Notes under the pieces: generated by a model | The model's input: the letters and a program-made list of their open reading frames with translations, nothing else | What the model was told of the DNA's origin: nothing | The model's database searches: none | Position numbers and translations under genes: made by a program | Shown: positions 8,428 through 15,710 of the stretch, piece after piece | Position numbering within the stretch: position 1 is the stretch's first letter | How the letters are laid out: each line of letters begins with the position of its first letter | Assembly: GCA_017459315.1 (NCBI GenBank) | Contig: JAFUDD010000488.1 | Location: forward strand, 1 to 19,874 | Direction: 5' to 3' | Origin: Clostridia bacterium | GTDB lineage: Bacteria > Bacillota_A > Clostridia > Christensenellales > CAG-138 | Length of the DNA: 19,874 nt

Positions 8428-8904
8428 ATGGAGCTTACGCATTTCAACGAACAGGGACGCGCCCGCATGGTCGATGTGACCGAAAAGGCCGAAACCTTCC
8501 GCGCGGCAACCGCGGAGTGCCGGATCAAGCTGCATGAAACGACGCTATCGCGCATCAAGGCGGGAAGTATGCCCAAGGGCGACGTGCTCGCGGTTGCGCA
8601 GGTGGCGGGCATCATGGCGGCTAAGCGCACCTCGGAGATCATCCCGATGTGCCATCCGCTGCATCTGACCGGCGCGGACATCGCTTTTGCCTACGAACCG
8701 GACGGCATTCGCATCCGCGCGACCGTGCGCTGCAAGGGCGAAACCGGCGTCGAGATGGAGGCGCTGCACGCGGCGAGCGCGGCGGCGCTGACGATCTACG
8801 ATATGTGCAAGGCGATCCAGAAGGATATGGAGATCACCGAGCTGCATTTGCTCGAAAAGACCGGCGGCAAAAGCGGCCGCTATGTGCGGGAGGAACGGAT
8901 ATGA
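8428..8904 (+). CDS. moaC: Cyclic pyranopterin monophosphate synthase MoaC
   Basis: A 158-residue protein, normal length for MoaC, which converts the MoaA product to cyclic pyranopterin monophosphate in the cytoplasm. It carries the family core [20 protein letters not shown], then [11 protein letters not shown] with the conserved His, then [29 protein letters not shown] with the catalytic Lys. GGAGG (8417-8421) in the 3' end of moaA is its ribosome site. Its stop overlaps the next start as ATGA (8901-8904), which signals translational coupling. Confidence 0.97.
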   Translation: MELTHFNEQGRARMVDVTEKAETFRAATAECRIKLHETTLSRIKAGSMPKGDVLAVAQVAGIMAAKRTSEIIPMCHPLHLTGADIAFAYEPDGIRIRATVRCKGETGVEMEALHAASAAALTIYDMCKAIQKDMEITELHLLEKTGGKSGRYVREERI

Positions 8905-9920
8905 AACAGATCAAAACAACCGATGCCGTCGGGCATGTGCTGTGCCACGACCTCACGCAGATCATTCCCGGGGAATACAAGGGCGCGCGGTTCCGCAAGG
9001 GGCATATCGTGACCGAGGCCGATATCCCGGTGCTGCTGTCGATGGGCAAGGAGAACCTGTATGTGTGGGAGATGCAGCCGGGGATCCTGCACGAAAACGA
9101 CGCGGCCGAGCGCCTGTGCGCGATCACGAAAAACGACGGCATGACGCGTTCCGAGGTCAGGGAGGGCAAGATCGAGCTGACGGCTGAACGCGACGGCGTA
9201 TTTTTGGTCGATTCCGAAAAGCTCTTTGCGATCAATTCAATCGACGAGATCACGATTGCCACGCGCCGCGGAAATTTCCCGGTGCATAAAGGCGACAAAC
9301 TGGCCGGCATGCGCGTGATCCCGCTGGTGATCGACGAAAAGAAATTGAACGAAGCTGAAGCAATTGCAGACGGCGCACCGATTTTGAAGCTGCTGCCGTA
9401 CACCCTGCGCACCGCCGCGATCATCACGACCGGCAGCGAGGTCTTTTCGGGACGCATCGAGGATAAGTTCACGCCGGTGCTGATCGAAAAGCTGAAGGCC
9501 TATGGCATCGAAGTGATTTACCACGAAACGACCGACGATCAAAAAGCGAACATCACTGCCGCCATTGCCCGCGCGCGGGCAAAGCGCCCCGACCTTGTAC
9601 TCTGCACGGGCGGCATGAGCGTGGATCCGGACGATCAGACGCCCGGCGCGATCCGCGAGAGCGGGGCGGCCGTCGTCACCTATGGCGCGCCGGTGCTGCC
9701 GGGGGCAATGCTGCTGCTGGGGTATTATGACGACGGAACGCCGGTGCTCGGCCTGCCGGGATGCGTGATGTACGCGAAAGCGACGATCTTGGATTTGGTG
9801 CTGCCGCGCATCGCCGCGGGCGTGCGGCTCGAAAAGAAGGACTTTATCACGCTCGGCGAGGGCGGGCTGTGCCTCGGCTGCAAGCCGTGCACGTTCCCGC
9901 ATTGTCCGTTCGGACGCTGA
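8901..9920 (+). CDS. MoeA-like molybdopterin-binding protein with C-terminal Cys cluster
   Basis: A 339-residue protein starting at the ATG that overlaps the moaC stop. Residues about 170-320 are a MoCF-biosynthesis (MogA/MoeA) fold: [20 protein letters not shown], then [19 protein letters not shown], then [18 protein letters not shown]. The N-terminal half does not look like the long domains of classical MoeA (about 400 residues). The C-terminus carries four close cysteines in [16 protein letters not shown], which may bind metal. Known relatives occur in Clostridia next to Moco genes and molybdenum hydroxylases and are annotated only as molybdopterin-binding proteins. It probably handles adenylated molybdopterin or metal insertion; the exact step is inferred. 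The long in-frame extension upstream to 8649 overlaps moaC and is not used. Confidence 0.85.
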   Translation: MKQIKTTDAVGHVLCHDLTQIIPGEYKGARFRKGHIVTEADIPVLLSMGKENLYVWEMQPGILHENDAAERLCAITKNDGMTRSEVREGKIELTAERDGVFLVDSEKLFAINSIDEITIATRRGNFPVHKGDKLAGMRVIPLVIDEKKLNEAEAIADGAPILKLLPYTLRTAAIITTGSEVFSGRIEDKFTPVLIEKLKAYGIEVIYHETTDDQKANITAAIARARAKRPDLVLCTGGMSVDPDDQTPGAIRESGAAVVTYGAPVLPGAMLLLGYYDDGTPVLGLPGCVMYAKATILDLVLPRIAAGVRLEKKDFITLGEGGLCLGCKPCTFPHCPFGR

Positions 9921-9940
9921 TTGGATTTTTGGAGGTTTCC

Positions 9941-10429
9941 ATGTTTACAGCCAAAGTCATTACCGTTTCTGACCGCTGTGCCGCGGGCGAGGCCGAGGAC
10001 AAAAGCGGCCCGGTCGTGGCCGACATGCTGCGGGCGGCGGGCTATACGCTGCTCGAAAGCGCCTTGACCTCCGACGAACCGGATGAGATCGAGGCGGCGC
10101 TGCTTCGTGCGGTAGAGGAGGATGCCGCGCTGATCGTCACGACCGGCGGCACGGGCTTTTCCCCGCGCGACAATACGCCGGAGGTCACGCTGCGCGTGTG
10201 TGAGCGCCCGGTGCCCGGCATACCGGAGGCGATGCGCTATGCGTCGCTTGCGATCACGCCGAGGGCTATGCTGTCACGGGCGGCGGCGGGCATTCGCAAC
10301 CGGTCGCTGATCGTCAATCTGCCCGGCAGTCCGAAGGCGGCGAAGGAAAACCTGGAGGCCGTTTTGCCCGCGCTCGATCACGGCCTTTTGATGCTGCGCG
10401 GCGGGCGGCAGGACTGCGCGAAAAACTGA
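9941..10429 (+). CDS. mogA: MogA/MoaB-family molybdopterin adenylyltransferase
   Basis: A 162-residue single-domain protein. Members attach AMP to molybdopterin before molybdenum insertion. The signature TTGGTGFSPRDNTPE (about residues 67-81) binds molybdopterin, and NLPGSPKAAKENLEAVLPALDH is the conserved C-terminal segment. It starts at ATG 9941 after GGAGG at 9931-9935. Gram-positive MogA and MoaB are hard to tell apart by eye, so the symbol is provisional. It closes the moaA-moaC-moeA-like-mogA operon. moaD, moaE and a molybdate transporter are not in this window. Confidence 0.9.
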   Translation: MFTAKVITVSDRCAAGEAEDKSGPVVADMLRAAGYTLLESALTSDEPDEIEAALLRAVEEDAALIVTTGGTGFSPRDNTPEVTLRVCERPVPGIPEAMRYASLAITPRAMLSRAAAGIRNRSLIVNLPGSPKAAKENLEAVLPALDHGLLMLRGGRQDCAKN

Positions 10430-10482
10430 TGTATAAACTGAAGCCATTTTTCGCATACTGCTGAAAAAAGGAGGAACGGAAA

Positions 10483-10656
10483 ATGGCTTACGGACAGCAA
10501 TCCATCGGCTGCGAGGTACATTCCTGCCTGTTTCATCAGCAGGGAAACACCTGCCGCCTGAACAGTATCACCGTGCGCCCGACGCCCGGCTGCACGACCT
10601 GCGGCGCACAGGACGAGAGCTTTTGCGGCTCCTATGCGCACCGCAGCGATTCTTGA
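10483..10656 (+). CDS. Small six-cysteine protein, DUF1540 family
   Basis: A 57-residue protein beginning MAYGQQSIGCEVHSC with cysteines at 10, 15, 24, 37, 40 and 48. The spacing and the central NTCRLNSITVRP segment match DUF1540, a small clostridial family thought to bind metal through its cysteines; its role is unknown. AAGGAGG at 10468-10474 gives an ideal ribosome site 8 bp before the ATG. It lies 53 bp after mogA on the same strand and is followed directly by a strong terminator, so it may be co-transcribed with the molybdenum cofactor genes. A functional link is a guess. Confidence 0.85.
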   Translation: MAYGQQSIGCEVHSCLFHQQGNTCRLNSITVRPTPGCTTCGAQDESFCGSYAHRSDS

Positions 10657-10664
10657 CCGAAAAA

Positions 10665-10695
10665 CCCCGGCACAGTGCGGCCGGGGCGCTTTTTT
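10665..10695 (+). terminator. Terminator after the DUF1540 gene
   Basis: CCCCGGC (10665-10671) pairs with GCCGGGG (10680-10686), followed by CGC and six T (10690-10695). It ends the moa-DUF1540 transcription unit. Confidence 0.92.
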
Positions 10696-10819
10696 GCCCT
10701 GCCGCGCAGGCGTCGGACGCGGCATGACAATAAGAGCTATAACGTTTTTATATTTTTGAGAAAAACCGAACCTATTGTATTTTTATTATGAAAATCGAAC
10801 AAATCGGGTACGAACGGAC

Positions 10820-10846
10820 AAAAAACGCCGCTCCGTGCGGAGCGGC
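10820..10846 (-). terminator. Terminator of the Rrf2 gene (minus strand)
   Basis: GCCGCTCCG (10827-10835) and CGGAGCGGC (10838-10846) form a perfect 9-bp stem. On the minus strand the stem is followed by a run of T (plus-strand A at 10820-10825). It lies just past the stop of the Rrf2 gene. Confidence 0.9.
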
Positions 10847-10869
10847 ATGGATGATCGGGGAACGGGACG

Positions 10870-11280
10870 TCAGATCTTTCCGTCGAGAATGTCCTGCAGC
10901 GTGATCGAGCCGAAGTATTCGTCGAGCCGCTTTTGCGCCGCGGCATAGAAATTATACACGGCCAGCTGCTCGCCCTCGCGCTTCTGCGCGCCGCGCGGGT
11001 CGTCGAGGCAGCGGTTGATCTTCACGGAATCCTCGGTGCAGCGGATCACGTCCAAAAACGAGATTTCGCTGATCGGGCGCATCAAAGCATAGCCGCCGTT
11101 GGCGCCCTTGTCGGAACGCACAAGACCGCCGTATTTCAGCTGCCGCAGGATTTTTCTTGTATGTTCGTCGCTGCTGATGGCAGCATATTCGCGCACCTTT
11201 TGCGAAGTGCAGATTCCGTCGTTCTGTGCAAGATAGAGCAGGCAGCGGATGGCATAATCGGTCGTCATGGTCAATTGCAT
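10870..11280 (-). CDS. Rrf2-family transcriptional regulator with reduced cysteine set
   Basis: A 136-residue winged-helix protein opening MQLTMTTDYAIRCLLYLAQ, the standard Rrf2 N-terminus. The recognition helix region (TRKILRQLKYGGLVRSDKGANGGYAL) and wing are intact. Family members such as IscR, NsrR and CymR sense Fe-S status, nitric oxide or sulfur metabolites. IscR and NsrR types use three clustered cysteines; here only Cys91 (NRCLDD) remains in that region, while the expected second and third positions are replaced in PRGAQKREGEQ. Other cysteines are at 13, 24 and 81. It is therefore either a non-cluster (CymR-like) regulator or binds a cluster with other ligands. Targets are unknown. 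It has its own near-consensus promoter with a leader of about 125 nt, leaving room for autoregulation. Confidence 0.9.
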   Translation of the reverse strand: MQLTMTTDYAIRCLLYLAQNDGICTSQKVREYAAISSDEHTRKILRQLKYGGLVRSDKGANGGYALMRPISEISFLDVIRCTEDSVKINRCLDDPRGAQKREGEQLAVYNFYAAAQKRLDEYFGSITLQDILDGKI

Positions 11281-11413
11281 GATGATGTACCCCCTATCGT
11301 TTTCTTAAAAACCAAAGCCGTATGCGCGATGGCATTTTGAACGGCCCTTGGTGAACAGCACCCCGGCAGCAGAAAACCGCCGTATCCTGTTTTATGTCCT
11401 GTTATTTATGTGT

Positions 11414-11442
11414 AATATATCAAGTTTTTCGGTTTTTGTCAA
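11414..11442 (-). promoter_or_regulatory. Near-consensus promoter of the Rrf2 gene
   Basis: Read on the minus strand: TTGACA (11442-11437), a 17-bp spacer and TATATT (11419-11414). This is the best sigma-A promoter in the window. The leader to the ATG at 11280 would be about 125 nt. Confidence 0.85.
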
Positions 11443-11562
11443 TGTATTTTTCATCTTCCTTATAATAATTTTTTATGAGGAAGGCTTTCGGCACGAAAAA
11501 GCATTTTGCGATTCGGCGGGGTATTTTTGATCCCCCGGCCGGGGATTTTGCGCAAGTTTCGG

Positions 11563-11590
11563 TTGCAATCGCCCGCAAATATGGTATAAT
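11563..11590 (+). promoter_or_regulatory. Promoter of asnS
   Basis: TTGCAA (11563-11568), a 16-bp spacer and TATAAT (11585-11590) preceded by TGG, an extended -10. The ribosome site AGGAGG lies a few bases before the ATG at 11630. The same TTGCAA-16-TATAAT layout recurs before the recombinase. No T-box leader is seen. Confidence 0.85.
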
Positions 11591-11629
11591 GCTGATGCAT
11601 CCCTTTTTTATCATCAGCAGGAGGATTCT

Positions 11630-13012
11630 ATGCAGCTTTTGAAATTGCGTGATATACAGCGTGAGCCCGAAAAATACGCGGGCGCGATCACGGTATGCGG
11701 TTGGGTCCGCACGGTTCGGATCGGCAAGGCGTTCGGCTTTATCGAGCTGAACGACGGCACCTCGTTCCGGCCGGTGCAGGTCGTCTTTGCCAACGACGAG
11801 CGAGCATTGGGCGCAGGCCTCACCACCGGCTGCGCGATCATCGTAGAGGGCACGCTTGTTCTGACGCCCGATGCGCCGCAGCCGTTTGAGGTGCATGCGG
11901 ACGCGATCACGATCGAGGGCGCCTGCCCGAGCGACTATCCGATGCAAAAAAAACGCCATACGCTTGAATATCTTCGGACGATGCAGACGCTTCGGCCGCG
12001 CACCAACACATTCCAGGCGACGTTTCGCGTGCGCTCGGTCATCGCGGCGGCGATCCATGAGTTTTTCCAGGAGCGCGGGTTCGTCTATGTGCATACCCCG
12101 ATTCTGACCAATGCGGACTGCGAAGGCCGCGGCGAAATGTTCCAGGTCACGACGCTGGATATGGAGAACCTGCCGCGCACCGAGGACGGCAAGGTGGATT
12201 ATTCGCAGGACTTTTTCAAAAAGCCCGTGCATCTGTCCGGCTCCGGTCAGCTCTACGGCGAAGCGTTCGCTTTGGCGTTCCGCGATATCTACACCTTCGG
12301 CCCGACGTTCCGCGCCGAATACAGCTTCACGCCGCGCCACGCGAGCGAGTTCTGGATGATCGAGCCGGAAATGGCGTTCTGCGATCTGGAGGGCGATATG
12401 GAGGTGGCCGAGGCAATGGTGAAATACATCATCCAGGCCGTGCTCGACCGCTGCCCCGCCGAAATGGAATTCTTTAACACCCGCATCGACAAGGGCCTTT
12501 TAGACCGGCTCCACAACGTTGTGGACAACGATTTCGGCCGCGTCAGCTATACCGAAGCGATCAAGATCCTGCAGGAAAGCGGCGAGAAGTTCGAGTACCC
12601 GGTGGAGTGGGGCACCGATCTCCAGTCCGAGCATGAGCGTTACCTCACCGAGCGCGTGTTCGGCAAGCCGATTTTCCTCACCGACTATCCGAAGGCGATC
12701 AAGTCGTTCTACATGCGCGTCAACGATGACGGCAAGACTGTCGCGGCGTGCGATCTGCTCGTGCCCGGCGTCGGCGAGATCGTCGGCGGCAGTCAGCGTG
12801 AGGAGCGTTACGACGTGCTCGATGCGCGCTGCAAGGAGCTCGGCATGGATATGAGCGAGTATCAATGGTTCCTCGACCTCCGCAAGTACGGCGGCGTGAA
12901 GCACGCGGGCTTCGGCCTCGGCTTCGAGCGTATCGTGATGTATGTCACCGGTATGCAGAACATCCGCGACGTGCTCCCGTTCCCACGCACCGCGGCGAAT
13001 CTGGACGTGTAA
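11630..13012 (+). CDS. asnS: Asparaginyl-tRNA synthetase
   Basis: A 460-residue class II synthetase that charges tRNA-Asn with asparagine using ATP; length is normal for bacterial AsnRS. Residues about 1-105 are the OB-fold anticodon-binding domain ([21 protein letters not shown]). The catalytic core holds motif 2 (TFRAEYS...[15 protein letters not shown]) and motif 3 ([15 protein letters not shown], about 427-441) followed by the AsnRS signature [10 protein letters not shown]. The [14 protein letters not shown] segment is typical of AsnRS rather than AspRS. The leader from its promoter is too short for a T-box. yitT follows 72 bp later without a visible terminator, so the two may share a transcript. 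Confidence 0.97.
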   Translation: MQLLKLRDIQREPEKYAGAITVCGWVRTVRIGKAFGFIELNDGTSFRPVQVVFANDERALGAGLTTGCAIIVEGTLVLTPDAPQPFEVHADAITIEGACPSDYPMQKKRHTLEYLRTMQTLRPRTNTFQATFRVRSVIAAAIHEFFQERGFVYVHTPILTNADCEGRGEMFQVTTLDMENLPRTEDGKVDYSQDFFKKPVHLSGSGQLYGEAFALAFRDIYTFGPTFRAEYSFTPRHASEFWMIEPEMAFCDLEGDMEVAEAMVKYIIQAVLDRCPAEMEFFNTRIDKGLLDRLHNVVDNDFGRVSYTEAIKILQESGEKFEYPVEWGTDLQSEHERYLTERVFGKPIFLTDYPKAIKSFYMRVNDDGKTVAACDLLVPGVGEIVGGSQREERYDVLDARCKELGMDMSEYQWFLDLRKYGGVKHAGFGLGFERIVMYVTGMQNIRDVLPFPRTAANLDV

Positions 13013-13084
13013 TTCGGGCGGGATTTTGCAAAGCACCGCTGTCCATGCGCAGGCATGGGGATCGTTCGACCGGAAGGGGGTCCT

Positions 13085-13996
13085 ATGAAGCCATACGATA
13101 AGCCGCAAAAACGCATAGCGATCACGACGCTGAGCATCGTGGGCGGGAACCTGCTGCTGGCCTTTTTGGTCGCGGCGTTCATCATCCCGCACGATATTCT
13201 GATGGGCGGCACGTCCGGCATCGGCATCGTGTTAAGCAAGCTGTTTCCGTGGCTCGACGTTTCCCTTGTGATTTTGGTGCTGAACGTGATCCTGCTTGTG
13301 ATCGGGCGCATTGTGCTCGGCCGCACGTTTGCGGCGACGACCGTCGCAAGCTCGATCCTCTATCCGCTGTTTCTGGCCGTATTTCAGCGGATCCCCGGCA
13401 TCGACAGTCTGACCGACAATTCCATGCTGGCCGCCCTGTTCGCGGGCGTGCTGATGGGCGTCGCGCTGGGGCTTGTCATGCGCGTCGGCTCCAGTACCGG
13501 CGGTATGGATATCGTGGCGCTGATCCTCAGCAAGTGGACGCACCTTTCGGTAGCGATCTTCATTTGGACATTGGACTTTCTGGTGATCGGCGGGCAGGCG
13601 CTGTTCGTCGTGCCGGAAAAGACGATGCTCGGCATCCTCACGCTCGTTCTCGAAACGCTCGTGCTCGATCAGCTGATGGTGCTCGGCAAGTCGCAGATTC
13701 AGCTGCTGATCATCTCCAAAAAGTATGAGGAGCTGCGCGACGTGCTGCTGAACCGGCTCGAAGCCGGCGTTACGATGACGATGATCGAAACCGGCCTTTT
13801 GGCCGAGCGGCAGAAGGGCGTGCTGTGCGTGATCCCGCAGCGCAAGCTGTACGACGCGACCCAGATGATCCAGGCCGTCGATCCGCTGGCGTTCATCACG
13901 ATCACGCAGGTCAAGGAGGTGCGCGGCAGAGGCTTCACCGTCGAGCGCAAGCCGCTCGAACCCGACCCGCGCGAGCCGGAAACGGAAACCGAATAA
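13085..13996 (+). CDS. YitT-family integral membrane protein
   Basis: A 303-residue protein. The N-terminal two-thirds hold about five or six membrane helices with the family glycine motifs ILMGGTSGIGIVLSKL and RVGSSTGGMDIVALIL. From about residue 215 comes the cytoplasmic DUF2179 domain (KKYEELRDVLLNRLEAGVTMTMIETG). The family is widespread in Firmicutes and its transported substrate, if any, is not established. ATG 13085 was chosen for the GGAAGGGGG upstream; the earlier in-frame ATG at 13055 lies inside a small hairpin (CCATGC 13043-13048 with GCATGG 13053-13058). The C-terminal tail is rich in Pro and Glu (EPDPREPETETE). Confidence 0.92.
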   Translation: MKPYDKPQKRIAITTLSIVGGNLLLAFLVAAFIIPHDILMGGTSGIGIVLSKLFPWLDVSLVILVLNVILLVIGRIVLGRTFAATTVASSILYPLFLAVFQRIPGIDSLTDNSMLAALFAGVLMGVALGLVMRVGSSTGGMDIVALILSKWTHLSVAIFIWTLDFLVIGGQALFVVPEKTMLGILTLVLETLVLDQLMVLGKSQIQLLIISKKYEELRDVLLNRLEAGVTMTMIETGLLAERQKGVLCVIPQRKLYDATQMIQAVDPLAFITITQVKEVRGRGFTVERKPLEPDPREPETETE

Positions 13997-14056
13997 CGGA
14001 TTCCTTGAACCGGAGCAGCTGCCCCGGCTCAGGCTGTTGCAAAAGGGGTCAGACCA

Positions 14057-14135
14057 TTTGCGGCGATGATTCATAAAGAATAATCTTTTGGAAGAAAAGG
14101 CAAAGCATGCCTTTTCTTTTTAATATCGCCGCAAA
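14057..14135. repeat. 11-bp perfect inverted repeat enclosing the yitT terminator
   Basis: TTTGCGGCGAT (14057-14067) and ATCGCCGCAAA (14125-14135) are perfect complements 57 bp apart. They flank the terminator stem exactly. Confidence 0.7.
14094..14121 (+). terminator. Terminator after yitT
   Basis: GAAAAGGCA (14094-14102) pairs with TGCCTTTTC (14108-14116), followed by five T. It marks the end of the asnS-yitT unit and the last clearly chromosomal feature before the mobile element. Confidence 0.88.
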
Positions 14136-14140
14136 CGATC

Positions 14141-14191
14141 CGCGTTTTCGCTCTCGTGATAACTAAGTATACACTTCGAGACGAAAACACG
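14141..14191. other. Candidate recombinase attachment site / left junction of the element
   Basis: Imperfect inverted repeat: CGCGTTTTCGCTCTCG (14141-14156) against CGAGACGAAAACACG (14177-14191), with a partly symmetric AT-rich centre (GTG...ACTAAGT...CAC). A dyad of about 50 bp at the edge of the mobile gene block is the size and form of large serine recombinase sites. The right-hand end is outside the window, so the boundary cannot be confirmed. Confidence 0.35.
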
Positions 14192-14195
14192 AATT

Positions 14196-14245
14196 CAGCT
14201 GTATTCTGTAAAGGGTGGTTTCAAACCACTACTACAGAATAGCTG
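14196..14245 (+). promoter_or_regulatory. Long hairpin upstream of tnpV
   Basis: CAGCTGTATTCTGTA (14196-14210) pairs with TACAGAATAGCTG (14233-14245) with a 2-nt bulge, and inside it GTGGTTT pairs with AAACCAC. There is no T-run, so it is a structural or regulatory element and not a terminator. Confidence 0.55.
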
Positions 14246-14279
14246 TGAAATGGTCTTCCTGCGGTAAAAGAAGAAAACA

Positions 14280-14325
14280 GTGCGGCTATCGGAAAGGAGT
14301 TCGTTCTTTTTGCGGTTAGCCGCAC
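14280..14325 (+). promoter_or_regulatory. Second hairpin in the tnpV leader
   Basis: GTGCGGCTA (14280-14288) and TAGCCGCAC (14317-14325) pair perfectly over 9 bp. The loop contains GGAAAGGAG (14291-14299), a ribosome-site-like sequence with no start codon after it. The tnpV ribosome site GGAGG (14341-14345) lies 15 bp past the stem. Confidence 0.5.
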
Positions 14326-14353
14326 CATTATTTTATCACAGGAGGTAAGAAAA

Positions 14354-14725
14354 ATGAAGTCCTATTTTGAAGAACACGGCGGAACATACACAGAGGTCGG
14401 GCAGGTATTGATTCCAAGCCTCGTCATGGACGAACAGCCGGAAGGCGACATTGGCGTATGGGGCTGGCGGCGGAAACGATACCTGAAAGAGCATCGGAAG
14501 GGTATCTACAATCAGATGCTTATGGACGGAACGATCACGCAGCATTTGATTGAGATAAACGAACAAGCGATGGATATGCGGGAACGTTTGGTCAAGCAGT
14601 TCCAGAAAGCCGAAGGCGTGACAGAAGATTTGAAACGCAAAGATCAAATGGCTTGGGTCGGCGTCATGAACAGCATTTATAACCGCGTGGATGAAATCAT
14701 ACTGCACGATCTGATTTATATCTAA
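14354..14725 (+). CDS. tnpV: TnpV family transposon-encoded protein
   Basis: A 123-residue protein. The sequence pattern SYFEEHGGTYTEVGQVLIP, GVWGWRRKRYLKEHRKG, and the C-terminal NSIYNRVDEIILHDLIY are characteristic of TnpV, an accessory protein found in Tn4451 and many clostridial elements. Its biochemical role is unknown. GGAGG at 14341-14345 supports the ATG at 14354. Two hairpins precede it and a terminator follows, so it is its own transcription unit. No catalytic motif or membrane helix is visible. Confidence 0.9.
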   Translation: MKSYFEEHGGTYTEVGQVLIPSLVMDEQPEGDIGVWGWRRKRYLKEHRKGIYNQMLMDGTITQHLIEINEQAMDMRERLVKQFQKAEGVTEDLKRKDQMAWVGVMNSIYNRVDEIILHDLIYI

Positions 14726-14744
14726 AAGCCAAATAACAGTTGGA

Positions 14745-14775
14745 GGAGCATCTCGTAAATGGGATGCTCCTTTTT
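14745..14775 (+). terminator. Terminator after tnpV
   Basis: GGAGCATC (14745-14752) pairs with GATGCTCC (14763-14770), followed by five T. Confidence 0.9.
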
Positions 14776-14850
14776 CATGTAATCATTTCAATATCCAGCG
14801 TATCACGTCACTCCCATCATACTACAATTTAAAAATATATTATTTTGGCT

Positions 14851-14914
14851 CGTTTAAACGTGCAAGTTACTTGCACCTTTAGATGCAATAATCATCCTGC
14901 AAATCGTGATTATT
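14851..14914. promoter_or_regulatory. Cluster of perfect dyads, operator-like
   Basis: Three symmetric sites in 64 bp: CGTTTAAACG (14851-14860), GTGCAAGT-T-ACTTGCAC (14860-14876, perfect 8-1-8), and AATAATCA (14887-14894) with TGATTATT (14907-14914). The odd-length 17-bp dyad is typical of a repressor operator. No convincing -35/-10 pair was found here. Confidence 0.45.
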
Positions 14915-14925
14915 CCAATAAAAAA

Positions 14926-15125
14926 GGAGAATGACCATGTAGTTTTGCGGCTGAATCATAAAACCGAATACTGTTCTACCGTCAGCGATACAGCATCCAA
15001 CCGGACAGATATGTTAGGTCGCGGGCATAGCCCGCTGCGATAACGTGTTCAAGAAAAGCTCTTACGCGAGCCCAACACAGGAACGGCAACGGTCATGAGA
15101 ACAGGATTAGAGAGCATTGCATGAA
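14926..15125 (+). other. Leader-like region with ATG-TAG minimal ORF; candidate small RNA or peptide region
   Basis: AAAAAGGAGA is followed 6 bp later by ATG immediately followed by TAG (14937-14942). In another frame, codons stay open across this point from about 14876 to a TAA at 15038-15040 and would read ...VVLRLNHKTEYCSTVSD and on to SNRTDMLGRGHSPLR. A hairpin GCGGGC-ATA-GCCCGC lies at 15021-15035. After the TAA the same frame continues to a TGA near 15122. Whether this is a regulatory leader, a small RNA or a decayed gene is unresolved; nothing in it is recognised with confidence. Confidence 0.3.
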
Positions 15126-15240
15126 GTACATGTTTGTGTTATCAAAAATATATTATTCAAGCAGGAACAATTTGGGGGTAGAAATTGCTTTTATAGGTGA
15201 GAGGACGATGTTGTACCGACGCCGGAAAATGTTATAGAAC

Positions 15241-15493
15241 ACTGCTCCCACTTTTTCCGTACCCGTCTTGGGTACGAGTGGTGCGGTGCGCCATTGGCGC
15301 ACCGGAGACGTCAGCTTTGGTGGCAGATTCAATAAAATGTAAACTACTCCCACCCTTTCGTCCGAAACATGGTTATTGGTCACTATGTTTCGGGACTTCC
15401 CGACAAGTTGGCGGGAAGTTAATCGACCGAAAAACGAATCCCAACATGGGATTTATTATGCGTAGCAACTTGTGTCCAACTTGGTCACAAGTT
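15241..15493. repeat. Array of six perfect dyads with a duplicated motif
   Basis: Two modules each begin with ACTRCTCCCACYYTTTC (15241 and 15343) and are followed by two hairpins. Module 1: CGTACCC/GGGTACG (15258-15276) and GGTGCGCCA-T-TGGCGCACC (15285-15303). Module 2: CCGAAACAT/ATGTTTCGG (15362-15393) and ACTTCCCG/CGGGAAGT (15395-15419). Two more follow: AATCCCA/TGGGATT (15437-15453) and AACTTGTG/CACAAGTT (15467-15493). A 107-codon frame from GTG 15197 crosses all of it but resembles no known protein to me. The stretch 14776-15710 otherwise holds no supportable gene. Confidence 0.7.
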
Positions 15494-15575
15494 CGGAAAA
15501 GAAACTGTCTTCACTTTTGAAGATCAGATAGTATCGCACCGCCGCAGCGGGAATGGAACGTAAGAAAATCAAATA

Positions 15576-15624
15576 GAACGGCACTCTTCGGTCAGCCTTC
15601 GGGCTGGCTTTTCTTTTGCCGTTC
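15576..15624 (+). terminator. Nested hairpin/attenuator-like terminator
   Basis: CAGCC-TTCG-GGCTG (15593-15606) is followed by a TTTTCTTTT tract. It sits inside a second stem, GAACGGCA (15576-15583) with TGCCGTTC (15617-15624). The two stems could form together, with the T-tract placed within the outer stem, as in attenuators. Confidence 0.55.
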
Positions 15625-15710
15625 GGAAAGGAGCATTTGTATCGCGCCGTCTGCGGGCGGGAAAGGAAGCATAACGGAAAACACATTTTAGGAGGACACC
15701 CTATCGACCC

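Noticed and set aside
8649..8900. Upstream extension of the MoeA-like gene
   Set aside because: It overlaps moaC almost fully and reads as an Arg/Gly-rich shadow; the ATG at 8901 overlapping the moaC stop is the natural start.
11533..11544. CCCCGGCCGGGG palindrome as a terminator
   Set aside because: It has no room for a proper loop without opening the stem and only a short T-run, and no gene ends just before it on either strand.
15197..15520. 107-codon plus-strand frame as a protein gene
   Set aside because: It runs through six perfect inverted repeats, starts at GTG with no good ribosome site, and shows no recognisable domain. Kept as structured DNA.
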